Shown: piece by piece, positions 24,675 to 33,605 of the stretch | Position numbering within the stretch: position 1 is the first letter of the stretch | Layout of the letters: each line of letters starts with the position of its first letter | Assembly: GCA_023421955.1 (NCBI GenBank) | Contig: JAEZSE010000021.1 | Span: forward strand, 1 to 64,000 | DNA from: Bacillota bacterium | GTDB taxonomy: Bacteria; Bacillota; Clostridia; Christensenellales; UMGS416 | DNA length: 64,000 bases | Direction of reading: 5' to 3' | The notes under the pieces: model-generated | Database searches by the model: none | What the model saw: only the letters and a program-made list of their open reading frames with translations | Told to the model about the DNA's origin: nothing | Position numbers and translations under genes: made by a program

Positions 24675-26132
24675 TCAGCGAAAATCCACGTCCACCTCGT
24701 TGATGGCCGGGTCCAGCCAGAAAGGCCGGGAATACTGCCACACCAGCTTTTCCTTATAGTCAATGAGTTTCGCCATCTTCTCTGCACTTGAGCGCATGGC
24801 TTTAATCTCCGATGCCATCTTGCGCCGGTCAGCGCTGCTCAGGGAGACTGATGCGCGGTCATAGGCAACCTGCGCCGCCTGATACGCCTCCAGTGTGGAT
24901 TTCGCAGCCTTCTGCGCTTCGTCGCCAGCGGCATGATAGGTTCTCGCATAATCCAGCAACTGCTGCACGGTCTTGAGTGACCGGATTGCGTCCAGGCCAT
25001 AGTTCATGAGCCACACAGCATAATCATGGGAGCAATGCACCTGTTCCGGCACATCTACTCCATAAACTGTCTTGATGATTGTTTGCCGCTGTTTCTGGTC
25101 GGTAAAGGTGTAACGCCAGCCTCCGTTGTCATAACGGGGACCTTCCATGGAATACATGCCGATCTTGTCAGGGTTCAAGCTTTTGGCAAAGTTGGCCAGC
25201 GCAAGTGTCTGCTCCATATTTGTATTGGTATAAATGCCGCTTGCGGCTGAGCTCACGAGGTCCGGCAGCATGGAGAGTTTCCCGTTCTTCTTTAGCTGCT
25301 CAAATAGGGCTACCAGCATCTTCTTCTGCCGCTTCACCCGGTTCGAGTCGCCCTGCTCCGGTCCCGCTTTCCTGGTTCGCATGTAAAACAGCACGTCGGC
25401 ACCGTTCATGTGCTGCATGCCCTTCTTGCCCAGGCGGCTGTAGGCACGGTTTTCCACTTCATAATCCACGCCGCCGATGGTATCAATCACCTTGATCAGC
25501 GAGGTGAAATCCACCGCGTAATAATAGTCCACGGAAAGACCACCCAGCATGTATTCTGCCGCTTCACAGACTTTCCGGAAACCGCCGCCATCCTTGGCTG
25601 CAAAACCGCCGCCTACATTAAACGACGCGTTCAGCTTATAGACGCCGTTCATGATATGTGTCGCGTGCACAAATGTGTCGCGGGGCAGCGAAATGAGGTC
25701 TGCTGTTTTCTTTTTGAAGTTGATCGCCACCACCATCATCACATCGGCGTGCGGATCCCGCCCGGAGCCCTTGCCCGCAGTTTGGCTCCTGTCCACACCA
25801 ATCAAGATGATGTTGAGAATGTCAGCGTCCTCAGTGATGCCCGGCGTAGGCACCGGAGTTGGCGCCGGGGTGGGCGTCTGATCCGGCTCATTCGTGGCTT
25901 GGTTGCTTTTACCAGGGTCATTCGGTGTGGCTGTGGGCGCAATCGTCCCGGTTGCCACAGGCTTCATTGTGGATTGGGGAAAGAGGTTCTGCGGCGTATA
26001 TAGGATGCGATACGCTTTCACTCCGCCGACCGACAGCAGCGCCAGCGCCACAGCGGCAACACTCACCCACACCACACGCTTGCGGTTGGAAAAAAACTTT
26101 TTCAGCATGTTCATGATACGGCTGCCCGACAC
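24675..26132 (-). CDS. LytR-CpsA-Psr (LCP) family cell-wall glycopolymer transferase
   Basis: 485 residues from a GTG at 26132; AGGAG is very close to it, and an in-frame ATG at 26114 is an alternative. LCP proteins attach teichoic acids or capsule polymers to peptidoglycan. One membrane anchor (about 20-41) is followed by a Pro/Thr-rich linker and the LCP domain: ILLIGVDRS-like ILIGVDRSQ, DVMMVVAIN, LISLPRDTFV, KLNASFN, YAVDFTSLIKVIDTIGGVD, and RTRKAGPEQGDSNRVKRQ. A charged alpha-helical tail of about 100 residues follows the domain and is unusual in length. Confidence 0.92.
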   Translation of the reverse strand: MSGSRIMNMLKKFFSNRKRVVWVSVAAVALALLSVGGVKAYRILYTPQNLFPQSTMKPVATGTIAPTATPNDPGKSNQATNEPDQTPTPAPTPVPTPGITEDADILNIILIGVDRSQTAGKGSGRDPHADVMMVVAINFKKKTADLISLPRDTFVHATHIMNGVYKLNASFNVGGGFAAKDGGGFRKVCEAAEYMLGGLSVDYYYAVDFTSLIKVIDTIGGVDYEVENRAYSRLGKKGMQHMNGADVLFYMRTRKAGPEQGDSNRVKRQKKMLVALFEQLKKNGKLSMLPDLVSSAASGIYTNTNMEQTLALANFAKSLNPDKIGMYSMEGPRYDNGGWRYTFTDQKQRQTIIKTVYGVDVPEQVHCSHDYAVWLMNYGLDAIRSLKTVQQLLDYARTYHAAGDEAQKAAKSTLEAYQAAQVAYDRASVSLSSADRRKMASEIKAMRSSAEKMAKLIDYKEKLVWQYSRPFWLDPAINEVDVDFR

Positions 26133-26252
26133 GCTCCTATTGATAAAGTGTTCTGCGATATTTTATCACAATCTTATCAGGAATAGATACAAACATAGAT
26201 TCTGCACTTATTCTTATAGCAATATTTTCGATGTCGCATGTATTTTTCCTTC

Positions 26253-27758
26253 TCATCTCATCCTGGTTCCGTCGCCAGACCGGCGGGAGTGCGTTGCCGG
26301 TGGACTTGAACCACGCTTTCCTGCTCTGGCCAGAAGGATTACCAAGGCTGCAGCGGCAGCCAGCACCACGGCAGCGATCAGCAGCAGGGCAGTCATCCCT
26401 CCGCCGGGGGGATTGTCCTGTGCTGCTCCCGTTGCGGATGGCTCTGGCGTAAGCTCAGCGATGGTGGTTGTGGCCGGAGCTTGTGTGGGTGTGGGGGCCA
26501 CAGTCGGCTCCGGTGTGGCGAGTTTTTCCACGCTTCGGGAAGCCACAAGGTCACAGGTGAGCACGGGCTTGTCCTCAAACGAATAGATGACAGTGCCCAC
26601 TGTCTCACCGCTTTGGATCGGCGCCGTATCTTTGACAATATGGATCTCCCGGCTGAGCAGGTTCGGATCATCAGCGATAGGGTCGATTTTCTCCTTGCGG
26701 CCGGTAATCCACCCATCACCCTGCGGCTGTATCGTCAGGGTCAGGTTGCCTTGCTCCGGATCGTCCGCAGCGGCCTCTTTCACCGGCAGCTGCACCGTCT
26801 GGCCTGTCAGCACTTCGCGCAAGTTGACAGTTCCAAAATAGTTGAAGCCATATTCAAACATCGTGACGCTATCCGGCCACATCTTGTTTCGCTCTTCCAC
26901 AAACAGATCCACCGCAATGAGCTTCCTGCCATCCTTTTCTGCCGCGGATACCAGGCAGTTCTTTGCCATGCTGGTGAACCCGGTCTTGATGCCCTTGGCA
27001 TACACATAGCCATACACGTCGTCGAAAAGCAGCATGTTGGAGCTGGAAAACTCCCTGGGCTTGCTCGTTTTGTTGGTGGGCTCAATCCTGCCTGACGGGG
27101 TGCTGACGAGCGCTGCGAAATCCGGCTGCTTCATCGCTTCCCTCGCAAGAGTGGCCATATCGAGCGCGGTGGTGTAGTGATCCTCACTTTCGGTCAGGCC
27201 GTTGGTGCAGGTGTAATGCGTGCCGGTCATGCCCAGCGCCTGTGCTTTCTGGTTCATCTGCTCCACAAAAGCGTTCACCGAGCCCGCCACATGGATGGCG
27301 ATGGCGTCGGCCGCGTCGTTGGCCGACCGCAGCATCAGTGCTTCCAACAGGTCACGAAAAGCGATCTTCTCGCCCTTTTTCAGGCTGATGTTCACAGAAT
27401 CGAAGGCGAAATCCCCCTCGGGCAGCTTGCCCACCGTCACAATGCCATCCTGATCCTTACCGCTTTCCAGCGCCAGCAGGCATGTCATGATCTTGGTGGT
27501 GCTGGCTGGATACCGCTTCAGTTTGGCGCTTTTGGCAAACAGCACCTTGCCCGTAATGGCATCGATGAGGATCGCAGATCCTCCATTGATCCCATCCGGC
27601 TGCAGCACGCCGCCGGGTGCGAGCGTATCCCAATCCCTGGGCGAGGCGGTGCCCACCGGCTGGGGCACGGCAGCACCGTTGGGTTCCGCCAACGCAGCCG
27701 GTGAGATCAACAGCGCGCAAAGCAGCATCGCGATTGCCGGCAGGATCAGTTTCTTCAT
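26253..27758 (-). CDS. dacF: D-alanyl-D-alanine carboxypeptidase, DacF type
   Basis: 501 residues with a Sec signal peptide (1-24, ending AALAEP). Removes the terminal D-Ala of peptidoglycan stem peptides outside the membrane. S86-T-T-K89 is the active-site SxxK, SAN is the second motif and KTG the third (GIKTGFTSMAKNC). A Pro/Thr linker and a C-terminal membrane helix (about 463-488) with a basic tail give a two-anchor topology. The ATG overlaps the luxC stop by four bases (ATGA), so it is translationally coupled to the acyl reductase pair, an unusual partnership. Confidence 0.95.
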   Translation of the reverse strand: MKKLILPAIAMLLCALLISPAALAEPNGAAVPQPVGTASPRDWDTLAPGGVLQPDGINGGSAILIDAITGKVLFAKSAKLKRYPASTTKIMTCLLALESGKDQDGIVTVGKLPEGDFAFDSVNISLKKGEKIAFRDLLEALMLRSANDAADAIAIHVAGSVNAFVEQMNQKAQALGMTGTHYTCTNGLTESEDHYTTALDMATLAREAMKQPDFAALVSTPSGRIEPTNKTSKPREFSSSNMLLFDDVYGYVYAKGIKTGFTSMAKNCLVSAAEKDGRKLIAVDLFVEERNKMWPDSVTMFEYGFNYFGTVNLREVLTGQTVQLPVKEAAADDPEQGNLTLTIQPQGDGWITGRKEKIDPIADDPNLLSREIHIVKDTAPIQSGETVGTVIYSFEDKPVLTCDLVASRSVEKLATPEPTVAPTPTQAPATTTIAELTPEPSATGAAQDNPPGGGMTALLLIAAVVLAAAAALVILLARAGKRGSSPPATHSRRSGDGTRMR

Positions 27759-29059
27759 ACAACGTCTCCAATCGAAAAGTTACAGTCGCGCCGCACCGCG
27801 GTTTTCACATAACGCCTGAGCGCGGACACACCGTCGTGTGGCTCCCCGGCATAATTGGAGGCCATTTCACCACATGGCGTCACGCGGCACACGCCGGCCT
27901 GGAAAAGCAGCTCAGACACGGCATTGCGTTCCGATGTGGCGCAAGCCAAGCCAGCCGTCTGCAAATACCCCCTGCTGCCTCGCAGCACATCCACAATCTT
28001 TGCTTGCGGCAGCGGCTTGACCCATAGCGTGCGAAACATCGGCGATGGCTTCAATGCCCGGTCAGAATCCACCACAATGCTCCAGCCTTCGCCCTTTAGA
28101 ACTTTTTTTTGCACCAAAAGTTCCTGCACGGCAGAAACTGCCAGCAACATCGTGATCTCTGCCTGCACGCCGGAGTCCAGCCTCTGTGGCGGAACCTTCC
28201 TGCTCGCGGCTTCCAGCGCAGCGCCGAGCCGCCCGGCAAAGGCAGCCAGCTCCTCAAACGAATCGGTGTCGTAATATACACATTGGGGCGAACTGCACAG
28301 CAGTTGCTCGGTCAGGCAGATTTCCTCGGCCAACGCAATCAACGCCTCCGCAGACTCCCCAGCTTTGGTCACATAAGCAAAGCTCAACCGGTGGCCCCAC
28401 TCGATGAGCTGCAGGTTGGGCGGCGCAATGCTGCGGATACCAGAAACAGCGAAATCAGACCCCCACACCGCAGCAGCATCGGAAACGGCAAGCATTTTGC
28501 CGATGGACACAGCATCTGTGGATGGCAGGTCGAACACATAAATATAGTCCGCCAGCACCGGTTCAATCTCGATGAGCCGCAGCAGAATCGCGGTGGAAAG
28601 TCCGTCGTCGTGGCCTGGCAGCTTCAGCAGGTTGATGTTACCGGCCAGCAGCCCCTCCAGCACGCTGAAGGCAGGCAACCCCGCTGCATTGCCGGCGGCG
28701 ATGTGGGTGAGAACACCCAGTGGTTGATACTTCTCAAAAATGCCTGGCTCCACCTCGCGGAACGCAAAGGGCTCAGGGCCCAGCTCCCGCGCGAGCTTCC
28801 TCTCCAGATACGTCCTGCTCAGAAACTGCCGGGCTTCCAGAAGCATGGCGGCAGCCCGTTCCTCACCCAGCCCCAGCGCTCGCAGCAGCACGAGCGGCTC
28901 TTCCCCATCGAGCTCTCGCGACAGCGTGTCGGCGGCGGCGATCACCAGCTCCGGCGTGATGCCGCCGGATTGCAGCGTGCCGGACACCGCTTTCTCCAGC
29001 CCATCCAGAAACTGCAGTGTTCCCTCCTGATCGGCAACCCGTCCGTTGATGATGTTCAT
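27755..29059 (-). CDS. LuxC-like acyl-CoA/acyl-protein reductase
   Basis: 434 residues, normal LuxC length. LuxC reduces fatty acyl groups to aldehydes with NADPH; in luminous bacteria it forms a complex with LuxE. The aldehyde-dehydrogenase-like fold shows LTHIAAGNAAGLPAFSVLEG, GNINLLKLPGHD, and the catalytic cysteine in EQLLCSSPQCVY. No luciferase (luxAB) gene is nearby. It lies four bases after luxE and overlaps dacF by four bases, so the three form one operon. Product and physiological role are unknown; a long-chain or aromatic aldehyde is possible. Confidence 0.88.
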   Translation of the reverse strand: MNIINGRVADQEGTLQFLDGLEKAVSGTLQSGGITPELVIAAADTLSRELDGEEPLVLLRALGLGEERAAAMLLEARQFLSRTYLERKLARELGPEPFAFREVEPGIFEKYQPLGVLTHIAAGNAAGLPAFSVLEGLLAGNINLLKLPGHDDGLSTAILLRLIEIEPVLADYIYVFDLPSTDAVSIGKMLAVSDAAAVWGSDFAVSGIRSIAPPNLQLIEWGHRLSFAYVTKAGESAEALIALAEEICLTEQLLCSSPQCVYYDTDSFEELAAFAGRLGAALEAASRKVPPQRLDSGVQAEITMLLAVSAVQELLVQKKVLKGEGWSIVVDSDRALKPSPMFRTLWVKPLPQAKIVDVLRGSRGYLQTAGLACATSERNAVSELLFQAGVCRVTPCGEMASNYAGEPHDGVSALRRYVKTAVRRDCNFSIGDVV

Positions 29060-29063
29060 CGGT

Positions 29064-30173
29064 TCACCCCATCAGCTCGTCGGCGGTGACGGCACAGGTG
29101 CGCGCCCTGCTCACACCGGCCCGGCCCAAAACCTCAAAGTAGGGAGATGCAATGCCGCAGCCGCACCGGGAACCCTCCCGCAGCACGGCAAGGTCACCCA
29201 TCATCACACTGACCAGCGGTGAGGAGGTGATAAGCGGCGTCACAAAACTCAAAAAGCCTGGCCGGTCATAACCCAGCGGCTCCAATGTTTTCAGGTCGCG
29301 GATGATCACGCGGCTCCAAATGGGCACATGAAAATGGTGCCGCTCACACTCGGCATAAGCCACGCTGTGCTCCACGGCGCTGTAGAAATCACGGCAGCGC
29401 TGCTGTGGCACACCAAGGGTTTCCTCCGCCATGCGGTAAAGCTCCGGTTTGTCAATCTGTGCATCGGAAAACTGCTTCCAGCCTCCGCCCAGCAGCACGA
29501 GGGAGTGTTTATTCAACTTTAGCTTTATACTCTCGGCATTAAGCGCCAGAATGAGTCGGTGAAGGAATGCCGGAAAGCCCACAAACCGCACCGGGAACCC
29601 CTGCCGTTCATATCGCTGCAATGTGTCGATCACGCCGAACCAGTCGGGCTTGTAGCCATCGGCGCTATGGCGCAGCACAAACTGGCGGTGCAGCGCCGGT
29701 GCAAAGCGCGTCACGCCCATCGCCGTCTTCACCGCGCCCATCTGGTTGCCCTCCCAGGGCTCATAACCCAGCATCAAGTAGTTTGTGGGTATTGGTGAAA
29801 TGAGCCCGTGCCAGCGGAAGCAGTTCACTGCCATTTGGGTGCCCAGCTTTAGTGAGCCGTCATCGATGAACACCTGGCTTTTCTGCCCCTGGGTGCCCGA
29901 TGAAGTGGCGTGGATGCTGACCTGCTCGCGCCCGACACTCAACACTTCATGATATTTGAAGAACTGCGCCGGGATCACCGGGATGGCGGAGAAGTCCTCT
30001 GCAGTGCGGATCACTGACGAATCAAAGCTCCGGCTTTGCAGAAGCCGGGCATAAAACTCCGACCGCGCGGCGTGGTGCGCCACATTGTCGCGCACGGCCT
30101 CGGCAAACAGGCCATTGGTGCCGGCAAGGTTGTAGATGTCTCTGCGCCGGAACAGCTCAGTGCGTGCGTCCAT
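29064..30173 (-). CDS. LuxE-like acyl-protein synthetase (PaaK-related)
   Basis: 369 residues with AGGAGG before the ATG. LuxE activates a carboxylic acid as acyl-AMP and passes it to the active-site cysteine of LuxC. The adenylate-forming signature is ATSSGTQGQKSQV, with FYSAVEHSVAYAECE and GRPG-like GYDRPGFLSFVTP later. Length matches LuxE (about 370). The C-terminal part has a Cys-rich GSRCGCGIASPYFEVLGR segment similar to PaaK-type enzymes. First gene of luxE-luxC-dacF. Confidence 0.87.
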   Translation of the reverse strand: MDARTELFRRRDIYNLAGTNGLFAEAVRDNVAHHAARSEFYARLLQSRSFDSSVIRTAEDFSAIPVIPAQFFKYHEVLSVGREQVSIHATSSGTQGQKSQVFIDDGSLKLGTQMAVNCFRWHGLISPIPTNYLMLGYEPWEGNQMGAVKTAMGVTRFAPALHRQFVLRHSADGYKPDWFGVIDTLQRYERQGFPVRFVGFPAFLHRLILALNAESIKLKLNKHSLVLLGGGWKQFSDAQIDKPELYRMAEETLGVPQQRCRDFYSAVEHSVAYAECERHHFHVPIWSRVIIRDLKTLEPLGYDRPGFLSFVTPLITSSPLVSVMMGDLAVLREGSRCGCGIASPYFEVLGRAGVSRARTCAVTADELMG

Positions 30174-30229
30174 CGTTCCTCCTCATGTCATGTGACAATA
30201 AAGACAAACGGGTTCATCGCTTGATTTCG

Positions 30230-31120
30230 CTATTTCAAGTATGGCTTCCCGCCCTGAAAATCGACCTCAACCCTGGAGACATACCATGTCACCCCATTGT
30301 CCGGGCTGCCCTGGTAAAACAGATGCACCCTGCCATCCTCATCGCGGAATGCAAACGGATGACCGGACTCGCTGGCATTCCACGCGCCTTCCGGCCCGTT
30401 GGCCAAAAACGGCTCAACGCTGATCCGCTCGAAAAACACACCATCCGATGATACGGCGCAGCCAACCTGCTGCGGCATGCAGTTGTAGGAGCCGCCGTAA
30501 AACAGATAAATCTTGCCTCCATGGCAGACGCACGCAGGGGCCTCAATGCACTCGCCTTCCCAAGAAAGCTCCGGGCTCAGCAGCGCCTGGTTTGCAAGCG
30601 GCTTCCACGACCCTGCGGAAAAGCCAGAATCCAGCTCCGCTACCGCCCCACCCACCTTCTGGACGCGGAATGAATGGTCGCGGGTGGCGAAGTACAGGTG
30701 CAGTCTGCCGTTGAACACACACAAGTCCGCGTCGATGGCCCTGCCGCAGCACCAGGTGGCTTCCGGCCGATAAACCGGGTTGGCTTCATCCTTCACAAAG
30801 GTGAGACCGTCAGTGGATGTGGCGTGGCAGATCGCGTCCTGCCTGCTGTTGCCGTAGGTCTGGTAAAACAGGTGGATCACGCCATCCAGCACAATGGCGC
30901 CGGGCGCGGCAATGCCGTTCTTTTCACAGTCCTGCGTGGGCTTGATTTCGCCGGTTACCTCCCAATTCTCCAGGTCGGTGGACCGGGCGATGCCGATCGT
31001 CCAGCCAGGGCCGTCGGTCTTGGGGGAAAGGGAGTGATAAAGCCAGTAGGTGCCGTGGAGTTTCACAACGGCGGGGTCTTTTGCGAACAGGCGGCCGGAG
31101 ACATCGCGGGCGAATAGCAT
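30230..31120 (-). CDS. Five-bladed propeller glycosidase (GH43-like)
   Basis: 296 residues, no signal peptide. Repeated beta-propeller strands with the three acidic positions expected for GH43-type enzymes: Asp in AKDPAVVKLHGTYWLYHS, Asp in GRAIDADLCVFNGRLHLYF, and Glu in ECIEAPACVCHGGKIYLFY. This clan hydrolyses arabinosides, xylosides or related sugars. The blade motif (G-x-hhLFY) recurs four to five times. AGAGG lies upstream of the ATG. Substrate is uncertain; GH117 or GH130-like assignment is possible. Confidence 0.82.
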   Translation of the reverse strand: MLFARDVSGRLFAKDPAVVKLHGTYWLYHSLSPKTDGPGWTIGIARSTDLENWEVTGEIKPTQDCEKNGIAAPGAIVLDGVIHLFYQTYGNSRQDAICHATSTDGLTFVKDEANPVYRPEATWCCGRAIDADLCVFNGRLHLYFATRDHSFRVQKVGGAVAELDSGFSAGSWKPLANQALLSPELSWEGECIEAPACVCHGGKIYLFYGGSYNCMPQQVGCAVSSDGVFFERISVEPFLANGPEGAWNASESGHPFAFRDEDGRVHLFYQGSPDNGVTWYVSRVEVDFQGGKPYLK

Positions 31121-31207
31121 AATGAACCTCTAAACAAGTATTCAATGAAGTTAAAAACATTTTACTTCAGATGCATGCTATCATCAACCGAATTCCAGAT
31201 ATGACAA

Positions 31208-31229
31208 GGGGGAGCCATGCAGCTCCCCC
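31208..31229 (-). terminator. Hairpin after the pectate-lyase-like gene
   Basis: GGGGGAGC, loop of six, GCTCCCCC; on the minus strand followed by TTGTC, a weak T-tract. Confidence 0.65.
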
Positions 31230-31259
31230 TCACTCGTTTCACTTGCTCTTGAATGACAA

Positions 31260-33239
31260 TCAGCAATTCACATGCAGCGTGCCGATCTCCAGATCCTTGA
31301 TGTAGAGCTTGTCATCGATCAGCGCCGAGTTGGTGAACGGCGTGGGCCCGATACTGAAGCAGTGGATGCCGTTGATCGTCAGGTTCTTGCAGTTGTTGAT
31401 GATCGCCGCGTTGGGGTGCTGGATGTCGATGGCCTGCACCCGGTATTGGAACAGGTTGGCGATCTCCAGGTTCCAGCAGTCCTGAATGCGGATGGAGGAG
31501 GCATACTCGCTGCCCAGGTTCTCCTCGGTCTGCAGCGCCACGATCTTCCAGTTGGACACGCGCTCCAGCACAACCTCAATATCCAGGTGGTGCTCCACCG
31601 AGATCATCCAGATCTGGCCGGGGGCGCTGGTGTCGCTGATATGGAAGCCGTCCCTCGTCCACACGTCAGGCATCCAGATGTTCTTGAACACACCGGCACC
31701 TTCATCGTGCACATAGATGCCATAGTAACGGTCACGGCCCTTGCGGCTATTACCGTCGTAGCTGCCGAAGCCGAAGAGGCAATCCTCCATGATGCTGGAC
31801 GGATCGCCCATCCAATCCACCTGGATCACGCCCTTGTTTTCGCCGCCGTCAAAGCAGATGCCGGACACGTGGTTCTTGCCGCCCTTGGGCACGATGAACA
31901 TCGAAGCCGGCGCGCGGTCATTGTCATAACCCGGCGTGTGGTCCATCAGTTTCAATCTGGTCATGCTGCAATGGAGGCCCAGAATGGCGGTGTCCTGCTT
32001 CAATTCCAGCCCGCGGGAGATCACATAAATGCCCTGGGGCAGATAGATTGCCTTGTGCTGGGCAATGGCCTGCTCGAAGGCCTGCGTGTCGTTGGTCACG
32101 CCGTCACCCTTGGCACCCAGGTCCTTGATGTTCACCCATTCAGTGTAGGCAGGCATGGGCACATAGTCGGGCTCGGAGGCCGGGGGCAAGCTGCTCTGCG
32201 GTTTCACATCATAACGCAGGTCGAAACGACGCTTCACATCCTGGTTGTCCACGTCGATGCGCAGGCCCATGTCGATGTCCACGCTGTAGCACTCATGCGC
32301 AGGCTCGATGTGGGGCACGCCGATGTGGTGGTTGTACTGGTAGCCGAAGGACTCCAGGAACCGCGGCACCTTCTTGCAGAAGATTTTGTTGGCATGCAGC
32401 CAGTTCTGCGGATAACGCACCATGTTCATGCTGATACCGGCCTCGGAAAGGTTTTCCAGGCGGCAATCCTGCATGTAGAGGCGCTCAAACTCCTCAATGT
32501 AGTGGTTGTCGCGCTCCTTGGTGGGCACCCAAATGCCATAAGGGGCGTTGGAGAGCGTGACGCGCAGCATTGTCATGCCGGCGCGGAACGTGGAAATGCA
32601 CGCGCGGGACTGCCCGGAGAACACACTGTCGCCCAGATAGAAAGGCCAATAGGGCACAGTCTCGCCGGTCAGGATGCCATACTGGCCACCGAAAAACCGG
32701 CAGCGCTCCATCTCGTTGCCAATCATCTCCACGGCAGCGCGGGAGTCTTCCATATAGAAGTCCACATCCTCAATGGAGCAAAGCTGCGCCACGCGGAAGC
32801 GGCAGGCCACCAGGCCGGGGTTGCCCTTCCCCACCTTGAAGTCAATATTCCGGATGCCGTTGAAGAACGTGACATTCTGCGCGTCGCGAAGCTCCTCACC
32901 GGGGCCGGGCTTGTTCACGCGGAAATGGAAGATGTATTTGGAATCGGGGCCCTGAAAGCCGAGGGTATTGTCTGCCACGGTGAACACCGGTCGCTTGGCT
33001 CCGAAGCCAATCAGGCGGATGCCCCTCCAAAGCTCCACAGTGCCGGCGAAGCGATAGGTGCCTTCGGGAATGAAAATGATCCCGTTTTTCACCTCGGCCT
33101 CCAGTTTGTCAATGGCGGCCTGCATCGCGGCAGTGTTGTCACCCTTGCCGGTTGGGTCTGCGCCGAACTCACTGGCGGTAAACACATAGGCTTTGGGGTC
33201 ATTGGGTTTGACCGGGAAAACTGATGTGCCGTACTGCAT
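31260..33239 (-). CDS. Tandem pectate-lyase-fold (right-handed beta-helix) protein, GH55-like
   Basis: 659 residues from the ATG at 33239 (AAGGAAG upstream). Two Pectate_lyase_3-type starts are visible: FGADPTGKGDNTAAMQAAID (residues ~22-41) and LGAKGDGVTNDTQAFEQAI in the second half. Tandem parallel beta-helices of this kind occur in GH55 beta-1,3-glucanases, rhamnogalacturonases and tail-spike-like proteins. No signal peptide is visible. The catalytic residues could not be assigned with confidence. Neighbouring glycosidase and a promoter with repeated 15-bp sequences suggest a regulated carbohydrate function. Confidence 0.82.
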   Translation of the reverse strand: MQYGTSVFPVKPNDPKAYVFTASEFGADPTGKGDNTAAMQAAIDKLEAEVKNGIIFIPEGTYRFAGTVELWRGIRLIGFGAKRPVFTVADNTLGFQGPDSKYIFHFRVNKPGPGEELRDAQNVTFFNGIRNIDFKVGKGNPGLVACRFRVAQLCSIEDVDFYMEDSRAAVEMIGNEMERCRFFGGQYGILTGETVPYWPFYLGDSVFSGQSRACISTFRAGMTMLRVTLSNAPYGIWVPTKERDNHYIEEFERLYMQDCRLENLSEAGISMNMVRYPQNWLHANKIFCKKVPRFLESFGYQYNHHIGVPHIEPAHECYSVDIDMGLRIDVDNQDVKRRFDLRYDVKPQSSLPPASEPDYVPMPAYTEWVNIKDLGAKGDGVTNDTQAFEQAIAQHKAIYLPQGIYVISRGLELKQDTAILGLHCSMTRLKLMDHTPGYDNDRAPASMFIVPKGGKNHVSGICFDGGENKGVIQVDWMGDPSSIMEDCLFGFGSYDGNSRKGRDRYYGIYVHDEGAGVFKNIWMPDVWTRDGFHISDTSAPGQIWMISVEHHLDIEVVLERVSNWKIVALQTEENLGSEYASSIRIQDCWNLEIANLFQYRVQAIDIQHPNAAIINNCKNLTINGIHCFSIGPTPFTNSALIDDKLYIKDLEIGTLHVNC

Positions 33240-33282
33240 GGTGCTTCCTTCATCCTTTCTCATCCACGGAATGGTTGGAAAA

Positions 33283-33363
33283 ATGGAGAACCTTAACTCG
33301 GGTTTTGGCGCTCCATACCGTGATGTTACCTGGTGCGGCGCACGGATTATGGAGAACCTTAAC
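33283..33363 (-). repeat. Two 15-bp direct repeats downstream of the beta-helix gene promoter
   Basis: ATGGAGAACCTTAAC occurs at 33283-33297 and 33349-33363, 66 bases apart. On the minus strand (GTTAAGGTTCTCCAT) the first copy begins a few bases after the predicted transcription start, so the pair could be operator sites. Confidence 0.6.
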
Positions 33364-33372
33364 CCAAACGAT

Positions 33373-33401
33373 ATCATAAACCATTTGGGCAAAAAATCCA
33401 A
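33373..33401 (-). promoter_or_regulatory. Predicted sigma-A promoter of the beta-helix protein gene
   Basis: On the minus strand TTGGAT (33401-33396), 17 bases, TATGAT (33378-33373); about 130 bases of leader follow. Confidence 0.65.
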
Positions 33402-33519
33402 GTCCAATTCCACATATTCGCCAGTATTGATAAAAAACTGCTTCGGAATTAGCAAAAGCAGTCATGCCGTTTCACCTATCATGTTTACGTTTAGTACCAA
33501 ATATACCCGATGCATCCTG

Positions 33520-33536
33520 CAGTGCCCCGGGCACTG
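33520..33536. promoter_or_regulatory. 17-bp perfect palindrome between divergent genes
   Basis: CAGTGCCC-C-GGGCACTG, 8-bp arms. Lies about 70 bases before the methyltransferase start, in the divergent intergenic region; possible repressor site. No more can be said. Confidence 0.4.
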
Positions 33537-33605
33537 AAATATGGTAAAATATGTATTAGGGCTTTCATAAATGAGAAGGAGCGCCCAACGATCCAGGAGG
33601 GAACT

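Noticed and set aside
28109..29089. 326-codon open frame on the plus strand opposite luxC
   Set aside because: Shadow of luxC, which has full-length homology and conserved catalytic Cys motif.
31272..33224. 650-codon open frame on the plus strand
   Set aside because: It is the antisense of the tandem beta-helix gene, has no domain or ribosome site, and reflects the third-position GC bias of this genome.
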